Below are positions 31,501-37,107 of a stretch of DNA of 37,107 nt, one piece after another; within the stretch, counting starts at the first letter, position 1, and every line of letters begins with the position of its first letter. Made by a program: the position numbers and the translations under genes. This DNA comes from Chlorokybus atmophyticus (lineage: Eukaryota; Streptophyta; Chlorokybophyceae; Chlorokybales; Chlorokybaceae), in NCBI GenBank assembly GCA_009103225.1, contig RHPI01000671.1:511918-549024 (forward strand), in the 5' to 3' direction. The notes under the pieces were generated by a model. That model had not been told where the DNA came from. It ran no database searches and saw nothing but the letters and a program-made list of their open reading frames with translations.

Positions 31501-32568
31501 TCGTACGTTGCCAACTCCCTCAGCCACCAGTACTTCGCCACCGAAGCCCGCCACCTTGATTGTGGACGTCAGCTTCCTGTAGCCCTCCATCACCTCCTTG
31601 TTTGGTGTGAGATGACGATCGCAGCCAGAGTCCACCACCCAGAAAGCTGTGCCCGCCCTCGAACTGGATGCAGTGAAGGCGACATGTTTCTCCTTGTGTT
31701 GGTGCTCGTTGCCGCTGTTGCTGGTGCTTGCTCTAGGTTGCCCCTGTTGTTTCTTCCTACAGTCCTTCACAATGTGCCCCTTCCAACCACACCAGTGGCA
31801 TGTGAGGTCTTTGTGACGAGGATTGCCTGGCTTGTTGCCCTTGTACTTCTCTTCATGGTTGCTCTTCTTTGCGTGCTTGCCGGTGTAGAAGGCGACGGCA
31901 TCCGCTTGCTCGTCCTTCTTCACAACCCTCTGCTCCACGGTGAGCAGCTTCGGTAGCACATCGTCCAACGTCAACTCCGATGATGACGTCTCCAGCAGGG
32001 TTGCGACGACCTCGTACTCTGCTGGTAGCCCTGCAACAATGGCCAGCACTACCTCCGTCTCCCCCATGTTGTGGCCGACGTTGATGAGGTCCGCCCACAG
32101 CTCTCTCGCGCGCGCAACATACTTTGTGATGGGTTCTGCTGCCTCCTTCCTGAGTGCGCTGAGCTGCTTGCGTAGATGCAACTTTCTGGCATTGTTCTTG
32201 GCTCTGAAAACGGCTGATAGCTTTTCCCAAGCTTGTCTACCATCTTCACATGCAGTGAGCATGGGAAAGTGATGCGGTTTGCTGTTCAACACAAGCAAAG
32301 AGTGTGCTTCTGCTGAATGCTCTGACCACACAGTGTTCGCTCCTGGTGTTGGTGGTGGTGCCTTCGGATCAACGTACTTCCACACCTTCTTGTGGATGAG
32401 CAAGGCCTTCATCTCCACGCACCATGTGTTGTAGTTGTCGGTGTCCAGCTTTGCAATCTGCCCCTTGTCGTAGGTCGCCTCCATTTCTGTCGAGCCTGCC
32501 TTTCTTGCAGTTGACACCCAAGGCTCTGCTACCAACAAGCTACCGTAGTGTAGAACTACTATGCACAC
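28597..32568 (-). CDS. gag-pol: copia gag-pol polyprotein, intact
   Basis: 1,323 codons ending in TGA. Gag is N-terminal, with a CCHC zinc knuckle at residues 257-270 (CHWCGWKGHIVKDC). The aspartic protease follows (VVDSG at 311-315). The integrase zinc motif is H448/H453/C486/C489 and the catalytic triad is D516, D579 and E615 (35 residues between the last two). The reverse transcriptase has LDVKTAFLYGELEEE near 925 and YVDD at 1008-1011. RNase H at about 1180-1290 has YCDSDFAGD, TSEAEY and CDNQGAI. Met 30 (MEATYDKG) is a likelier true start than Met 1, because it opens the usual gag N-terminus. No stop or frame shift interrupts it. The protein directs packaging, reverse transcription and insertion of the element. 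Gag-pol ratio control is not visible, as in other single-ORF copia elements. Confidence 0.97.
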   Translation of the reverse strand: MCIVVLHYGSLLVAEPWVSTARKAGSTEMEATYDKGQIAKLDTDNYNTWCVEMKALLIHKKVWKYVDPKAPPPTPGANTVWSEHSAEAHSLLVLNSKPHHFPMLTACEDGRQAWEKLSAVFRAKNNARKLHLRKQLSALRKEAAEPITKYVARARELWADLINVGHNMGETEVVLAIVAGLPAEYEVVATLLETSSSELTLDDVLPKLLTVEQRVVKKDEQADAVAFYTGKHAKKSNHEEKYKGNKPGNPRHKDLTCHWCGWKGHIVKDCRKKQQGQPRASTSNSGNEHQHKEKHVAFTASSSRAGTAFWVVDSGCDRHLTPNKEVMEGYRKLTSTIKVAGFGGEVLVAEGVGNVRLQCKVGNTLREVLLRNVLHVPKAIASLFSVRVAERLGAEILFRKGGCSVILDGVVHMVGIADPGGLYHVEQPQDRDIQAMVVKDKESPTLWHRRFGHLSYVNLTRLVAEKMVKGIHLSTEELKNASGALCEPCLVAKQHAMPFPSSSSSSQHPCELVHMDVCGPMRIVAKGGARYFATFLDDYSKLSIIFPLTLKSEVAGAVRTVVALLETQSGNKMKAMRSDRGGEYINKELKEFFASKGIRHETTAPYTPQQNGAAERLNRTLLERVRAMLNDTKMDDSMWKEAVLTANYIRNRSPVSSEQKTPWEHFYGATPDVSGMRVFGCTAYALVPKQLRHKLEPVSKKGIFVGYEPGSKAYRILLEDTQKIIVSREVVFHEGLSQPEAGFFPEDEAQPEHPETVEATGKAIIDDKGEQDSTVADKQSHLQQEHAARRYPVRERKAPDFLHKAHVASVQNEEPSTYEEALLAPDAEQWQRAMDEEIASLHANNTWSLEQLPQGVKTIPVKWVFKVKRDGQGNIERYKARLVAKGFLQQEGVDFNEVFAPASKHTTFRALLAMVAAEDLELHHLDVKTAFLYGELEEEIFIEQPPGYEEGERGTACKLIKALYGLRQAPRMWHIKLTKELEALGFTASSADPGLFIHADNKVWLLVYVDDIIITARQVHHLQETKLALQQAFSVRDLGEAKWFLGMVIERDRAARTIKISQEQMVRRLVTKFGLTEAKTKTTPLALGTALIKAKDEEVLDKAQYPYGELVGSMLYLAVCTRPDVAHAVGVLARYMSAPSMEHWRAAKGVLRYVAGSATVGIKFGSGSTELEGYCDSDFAGDLNSRRSTTGYVFKLNGGVVSWNSRLQPTTAASTSEAEYMAAAAAVKEALWLRKLMADLEHPMACIVINCDNQGAIKLLKHPIASARTKHIDVMHHFVRDRVTRKEVEFQYCNTEGMLADFMTKPLSPLKFKTCCAGLGICV

Positions 32569-32598
32569 AAGCTAGTCTCACACTCCTCAAGCGTAGTG

Positions 32599-32611
32599 TG
32601 GGCCCATAACC
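32599..32611 (-). other. copia primer-binding site (initiator tRNA-Met anticodon arm)
   Basis: Just inside the 5' LTR the + strand reads GTGGGCCCATAACC. GGGCCCATAACC matches the anticodon stem-loop of eukaryotic initiator tRNA-Met, so the complementary minus strand can pair with an internally cleaved half-tRNA. Drosophila copia and several copia-like elements prime in this way instead of from the tRNA 3' end. Confidence 0.8.
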
Positions 32612-33035
32612 TGTTGAAGGACTAGCATGCACATGTAGTTGAGGCAAGCATGGATGCACAGAGACAGAGCTACCGCCACCAGAGCATACACAAGTCACAT
32701 CACATTCATCTATTACAAGTTGTCCGCTGGTTCTTATAGCAGCCAGTTACACACACGTCTACGTTTGCAAGCACTGCGTAAGCTATACTCAGCCTTTTGA
32801 CGCGCTCTAAGCTGCGTTGTCTTCCTTACAACCAGAGCTTTCCAACAAGCTCTTACACGCCCAATATGAGTAAGTATACGCGGAGATACGAAGCAGTTGG
32901 TAAGGCTCCAGTCTGGAGTCCGGAGTCTGGTCCGACGACGCCATCTTGCTAAGTCCGGACCTAGTGCTTGTCCTTACGACCTTCTACTCCTGTGTGGAGG
33001 GTCGATGCTGATCGTATGTAGGATTACTCTCAACA
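32612..33035 (-). repeat. copia 5' LTR
   Basis: 424 bp with the same TGTTGA/TCAACA ends as 28131-28554. On the minus strand it precedes the ORF and should hold the promoter. Confidence 0.97.
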
Positions 33036-33040
33036 GCGCC
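33036..33040. repeat. target-site duplication, right copy (GCGCC)
   Basis: Matches 28126-28130. Confidence 0.9.
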
Positions 33041-33175
33041 GGCGCAGGCAAGGTCATCGTCGTCGTCGGCGGCGGCGGCGATGCTGGAGCGCTAGCGGCT
33101 ACACAGCAGATACGTGCATGCCGTGCTTCCTTGCGCATTCCATGCATGTGTGTGTGTGTGTGCGTGCTGTGTTTG

Positions 33176-33300
33176 CTGCAAGCCGCTGGGGCAGCCTTGT
33201 GCATAACCCCTCAGTGGCCTTACCTGTGCTGCGGCACAAAAGGTGTTTGCTGCAAGCCGCTGGGGCAGCCTTGGGCATAACCCCTCAGTGGCCTTGCGGC
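33176..33300 (-). repeat. two hairpin repeat copies
   Basis: GCAAGCCGCTGGGGCAGCC followed by CATAACCCCTCAGTGGCC occurs twice (from about 33177 and 33250). It shares the CTGGGGC...CCCTCAGTG pairing with the 27583 array. A degenerate further copy (CAGCTGGGGCAG...GTAAGCCCTCA) lies at about 33824-33850. Confidence 0.75.
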
Positions 33301-34127
33301 AAAAGGGTGTTCTTTCTGTGTGTGCTTGCGCTAGCATTGTGTCTCTCAAAAGTTATTTCCCTGCTCTATTTCTGACTCTACTGTTGGTTAACTACGGTGT
33401 GTGATCCACAGGTAAACAGCTACCATTCAGCGATGGCCAATCGCTTTAGGTCCAGTGTAGTTGATCTCGTCGAACATGAGGTAGGTATTTGGTCTTGACT
33501 CAGATGCTTGCATGCATTCAACAGAGGGTATGATGATTCAGCTGGCTGCTTCGAAGACAGCAGGTAAACCAGAGCTCGCATGCCAGGCATGGTGTGTTTG
33601 TGGATGAGACTCAGGTCAGAGTATTTGGCTCTGTGTTTTGGGTGTCTTGGCATTCTTACAGCTGCTATCAACAGGTTGAGCATTGCCTGCAGCATGTTTG
33701 CAGGACACCGCCAGTCACGGTGCCCAAGATATTGGCAAGAGCTCCAGCGACGACAGGGACAGATAAATGCATCCTTGCATGCGTATCACATGAATGTGCA
33801 TGTGTGTGTATGGTGTCCAGTCAGCTGGGGCAGTTGATTGTAAGCCCTCATGTGTGTGTATGCGCGCGTGTGTCGCAAAAGTCCGTGTTCACTTCTTCTG
33901 CTGCGCAAACATACCTTGTATTTGTGCATATGTGAGTGCAGTTGTGAGGGGTTTTTCCAACAGCATGTTTGGGCAATTCTACTGCTAGTGTTAGGCGCTT
34001 GCATGCCTGATTTGTGTCCAACAAATTTGAGCGCAACCCGCTTTGCCTTGCAGGCTGTGCTACGGCCATGAGGTAATACAAAGTACAAGGTCAGATCTTT
34101 GCGTCATCCTTGCACAAGGCCTATAGT

Positions 34128-34245
34128 TTGGTGGTAGTTTTGGTAGTTGTATAGTTGTTGTGTAGTTGTTGTTGTTGTGTAGTTGTATAGTTTGGTGGTA
34201 GTTTGGTAGTTGTTGTGTAGTATAGTTGTAATGTAACTAATCTGC
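34128..34245. repeat. TAGTTGT/TTGTGTAG-rich microsatellite
   Basis: Irregular repetition of GTAGTTGT, GTTGTTGTTG and GTTTGGTAG. Low complexity with no coding signal. Confidence 0.85.
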
Positions 34246-34477
34246 TAGTCACTAGTTGTTGTGAACACAATTGTGGCGGTTGTGCCTGAGCTGATCTGCT
34301 GCTAGATCTCCAAGTTGCACAAAGGCACACACCCCACTGTTATCAGTAATTGCACATGCAACAGCCACACTTGGAGAATTACCAGCAGAGCAGCTCAGCG
34401 GTAACCATAGTGTAAAGGGCAAACAAAGTGTGTAGAGCAATGGTCATTGCGACGAGTCACTAGAGTCACTAGGTTCA

Positions 34478-35351
34478 CTAGGAGGGTCGCGAGTGGGGAA
34501 GATTATTACAAGTTGGTGTGAGATTGGTACCGGGCGTTGCACCAGGTGCAGGGACCTCGGAGCCAGTAAACACACTCCAGCGTGCAGCAATATTGTTGTC
34601 GCACTCGATCACAACGCGTAGGCCAGCAGCGCCATAGGTGCCCGAGTCAATGATAGTGCGAGCAGGAAGAGGCGCATCAGGAGGCGAGGGAGTGTTCTCA
34701 TGCACGGAGACTGCCACATACACACCGGTTTGTACAGTAGCTGCAATCGCAATGGGTGCCTGATGAACAATTCCACGAGTTGAAAGCTCCCAATTGCATA
34801 ATTGGACCTGACAAACAAGTTTACAGGTTAACTCGCATGTTGCATCGCATTCATTCATAAACGTGCGCCAGAAGTTGATGCAAATGCATAGGCAGCGCCT
34901 CTATTGTTATGGACATGAACTGGACACGCATTCAGGCAGTAGCATGGCATGACATGCACGGCATGTAACGCGCAAGGGTGTTGCATGGTAGCAATCAGAG
35001 CTGTGCATATATATAGGCGTTCCTAACATAGCAGGACAAACATATGCACACTACACAGGCAAACTCAACCCAAATCGCACACAAGGCATACGCATGTACA
35101 AACAATGCGCAACAGTATGGCACATGCATAGTGGCATGCATAGTCAGCAGCATGCAGAGTGACATAGCGCACGCAACTCACACCATGAATAGCGAGAAAG
35201 ATACCTGATGATAGCGAGCATCGCCAGAGTCCACATAGCCGTTCCACGGTTGTGTCAAGACCTGACCTAGTCCCACTAATCGTCGCCCGACTGCGAGGAG
35301 CGCCTGCGTTAGAGCCTCATTCATGGTGCGCATGGGTACAGGGGAGTCCAT
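34478..35351 (-). CDS. hypothetical two-exon protein
   Basis: Exon 1 is 35351-35205 (49 codons, start MDSPVPMRTMNEALT) and exon 2 is 34807-34478. The donor is CAG/GTATCT and the acceptor TTTGTCAG, both in phase 0, so about 158 residues result. I do not recognise the family. The N-terminal part is helical (ALTQALLAVGRRLVGLG); the rest looks beta-rich (VQLCNWELSTRGI, GVYVAVSVHEN, LRVVIECDNNIAARW), and the end is Pro/Thr-rich. There is no signal peptide or membrane segment. The end is TAG followed directly by TGA, so it is nearly the same whichever way UAG is read. Confidence 0.5.
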
Positions 35352-35463
35352 TGTTGCAGCACACAGCACTTCACATATCCTATACAACTACCAGCATGCA
35401 ATGGATGTTTGGGTTAGGGTTGCTTATAGTTTGGGGTAAGCCACACAGACACCGTCCTCGGAC

Positions 35464-35817
35464 CTAAACGATTTCATCGTAAATAGAGAATGTAATTTCG
35501 CTTGGTTTGTATGGACCAATAAACATAGAGTTCATTTTGGCAATCAAAGTTCCGACAAAAGGCAATTTCCACGGCAATTGCTCGTGCGGCCTATTGCGGT
35601 CGGAGACGCGACTGGTGTCCGACCAGCACAATTGCTGATGTGGGTTTTCCAAACGATCACTGCATTCCATTGATTGCAGGGATTTCCGCACCGGGAATTG
35701 CACTGATTGTCCCACAGCACCGGCGTACTTGCTGGTTGTGTTGGCGGCGGCGGTGCTGTGGCGAGGTGAGCGAGCGTTGTCAGCTGTCTTGTCGCACTGC
35801 TTTTCTAGTGGTTGCAT
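35464..35817 (-). CDS. hypothetical ORF, 117 aa, doubtful
   Basis: An open frame whose C-terminal half looks protein-like (PWKLPFVGTLIAKM, YKPSEITFSIYDEIV) and ends at TAG. No splice sites, family or neighbour relationship support it. It could be a terminal exon of an unseen gene. Confidence 0.25.
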   Translation of the reverse strand: MQPLEKQCDKTADNARSPRHSTAAANTTSKYAGAVGQSVQFPVRKSLQSMECSDRLENPHQQLCWSDTSRVSDRNRPHEQLPWKLPFVGTLIAKMNSMFIGPYKPSEITFSIYDEIV

Positions 35818-35879
35818 GCTGGGTCACTTCGTTGCAATTAGCAAATACAGCATGGTGCTGTGCCGCTAGCATTCTGGAC

Positions 35880-36164
35880 TGCCATTTGCCTGCTAGCTTG
35901 CTGTTAGGCTTACCTTTGTCGTGTTCAGCTGGCAAGAAGCTGAAGCAGCTTCTACTATACAAGGTACTGGGTGTTTGGCTTGCTGGGTGCCTGTTTGACA
36001 AGTTCACAAGCATATGTTTGTGCATGCACATGCCATTTGCCTGCTAGCTTGCTGTTAGGCTTACCTTTCTCGTGTTCAGCTGGAAAGAAGCTGAAGAAGC
36101 TTCTACTCTACAAGGTACTGGGTGTTTGGTTTGCTGGGTGCCTGTTTGACAAGTTCACAAGCAC
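35880..36164. repeat. tandem duplication, ~149-bp period
   Basis: TGCCATTTGCCTGCTAGCTT through GACAAGTTCACAAGCA occurs at about 35880-36011 and again at about 36029-36163 with a few substitutions. A weaker third echo (TTTGCAAGGTACATGG...GACAAGTCAACAAGC) lies at about 36197-36238. Confidence 0.8.
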
Positions 36165-36356
36165 GCCCTTTGTGCAAGCAGCTTAGACACTTCTTTTGCA
36201 AGGTACATGGTTTGCTTGCTGTGACAAGTCAACAAGCAAGTCCACATGGCTTACAACTTGCAGTCACTTGAGTCAACCACGACTTGAGGTTGATTAGGGT
36301 TGCGGTTGCAACTGACTTGTAAAGCAAGCTTGATCTATCTACAGGAGGGCATCATC

Positions 36357-37107
36357 ATGTCAGGCACCACGTCGGGTGGGCGGTCCAGCAACTGCAGCGA
36401 AGGATGGGAGAATTTGGACGAAGAGATATGGGGGAAGAATGCTGGTGGTCCTTCTGATGAGCAGCTGCAGCATGAGTGGGAAACCAGTGAGGCGACTGTT
36501 CACCTGCGTGATCTTGAGACCACAGCAATGGTCTGCTTAAAAGTGAGCTTATGCATCAAGCATCCGCAATCAATGTCAGACCTTGCTGCCGAAGTCTGTT
36601 TCGTCCCATGTTGTACTAGTGCACCAATGTAAACTATGCAGGCACTGAAGGTCCTACATTGGCGTGGGAAGCATCATGCCCGTGATCGTCGCAAGGTCAC
36701 CAAGCTGGCCGACAAAGGCCGGATTTGCTACGAGTACTGTCGCATGATGCCGGGGAAGACTCAAACGAAGCAGGACCCATTCAAGTTCGCTCTTGCAACC
36801 AAATGCTGGCATCTGCTGAATCCAGAGCTCTCCTATCAAATGGTTGGCAATTTCCCACAGTTACATGAGCCGTCATGCAATATGGCAGCATTGTCTGAGC
36901 TGGGAGGAGTTTGCTTTGCATGTGTTGGCCTTCACAACTTCTTCATTGGTGGGTAGGCGCGTTTGAAGATTCAACAGTATCTGGGCAACAAAAAGGGATA
37001 CAGCAACCCCAAGCACAAAGAGAAGCAGAAAGAAAAGAGTCGGAAGCGTTACAAGGAGATGATGGAGAAGGCTTTCGCGGGGGGCTTTGTACCAAGGCGC
37101 AGGGGAG
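36357..37107 (+). CDS. hypothetical protein, 3'-incomplete, with in-frame UAG
   Basis: The ATG at 36357 follows a TCTACAG acceptor, so a non-coding 5' exon is likely. Exon 36357-36542 (MSGTTSGGRSSNCSEGWENL, acidic) ends at a GTGAGC donor. Exon 36642 onward, after an ATGCAG acceptor, continues in phase 0 and is basic (VLHWRGKHHARDRRKVTKLA). A TAG at 36954-36956 interrupts it, but the same frame then stays open to the window edge and still looks coding (KIQQYLGNKKGYSNPKHKEK, then a Lys/Arg-rich helix). I do not recognise the family; the charge pattern suggests nucleic-acid binding. Confidence 0.45.

Larger units (their letters stand above)
28131..33035 (-). mobile_element. full-length Ty1/copia retrotransposon
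   Basis: 4,905 bp, flanked by two 424-bp LTRs and a 5-bp GCGCC target duplication. It has one uninterrupted gag-pol frame in copia order (integrase before reverse transcriptase), a primer-binding site matching initiator tRNA and a purine-rich tract before the 3' LTR. The LTRs differ at about 8 positions by eye (about 2%), so the insertion is fairly young, and the copy may still be competent. Confidence 0.97.
33041..34477. other. repeat-rich region with no firm gene
   Basis: Holds the right part of the GGCGGC block, hairpin copies, TG microsatellites (33146, 33798, 33850) and a TAGTTGT-rich tract. Splice-bounded short frames at about 33434-33480 (MANRFRSSVVDLVEHE, then GTAGGT) and about 33705-33760 could be exons of a + strand gene, but the joins are too short to trust. 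Confidence 0.4.
35352..36356. other. intergenic region
   Basis: Contains the ORF at 35464-35817, a tandem duplication at 35880-36164 and single TTAGGG units at 35411 and 36294. No RNA gene was recognised. Confidence 0.4.

Noticed and set aside
28597-32568. Antisense ORFs within the copia element
   Set aside because: Shadows of the intact gag-pol frame.

Overview
The window is eukaryotic nuclear DNA dominated by mobile elements and repeats. Genes are split by short GT-AG introns, most with a TGCAG-type acceptor. There are no operons or bacterial signals. A Ty3/gypsy chromovirus, a Ty1/copia element, an intron-rich CACTA (EnSpm) transposase and abundant TG/TGC microsatellites suggest an alga, most likely of the green lineage. 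That placement is inference and I cannot name the species.

Layout. 1-1500: poly-G, then exons of a possibly secreted protein (- strand). 1933-4165: a complete six-exon gene (- strand) resembling aerolysin-type beta-pore proteins. 4166-5608: duplicated blocks, a perfect 26-bp palindrome and a coding-like + strand stretch cut off by an LTR. 5609-9849: a 5'-truncated Ty3/gypsy chromovirus (- strand). 9886-10425: a dozen TGAATATTCA-like motifs. 10637-17879: a large spliced CACTA transposase gene (TNP2 and DUF4218-like regions) that runs on into a PHD finger and an Ulp1/C48 cysteine protease. 18045-19788: a divergently transcribed cytosine-5 DNA methyltransferase with an N-terminal zinc finger and a Tudor-like region. 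19789-21310: a foldback repeat and four short hairpin repeats. 21311-24587: a protein combining an OTU protease, a Gln-rich coil and a gag-like domain (- strand), in one long frame crossed by three UAG codons. 24735-26927: 23 copies of a 96-bp satellite. 26928-28130: telomere-like tracts and a second hairpin array. 28131-33035: a full-length Ty1/copia element with matching LTRs, a 5-bp target duplication and an intact 1,323-codon ORF. 33041-37107: more hairpin repeats, one short two-exon gene (- strand) and the start of a + strand gene.

Three signals deserve attention. First, the CACTA transposase and the methyltransferase are divergent and only about 165 bp apart, so they may form one mobile unit that carries its own chromatin and DNA-modifying functions. 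Second, several long coding frames are crossed by in-frame UAG/UAA, while every gene end I can place confidently is UGA. In the two cases where the ancestral residue can be inferred it is glutamine, so either the code is altered (UAR = Gln) or these are C-to-T lesions. Third, a family of short hairpins built on a GAGG-CTTAC-CCGCC(C)CTC plan recurs in at least six places and appears to have seeded the 96-bp satellite.
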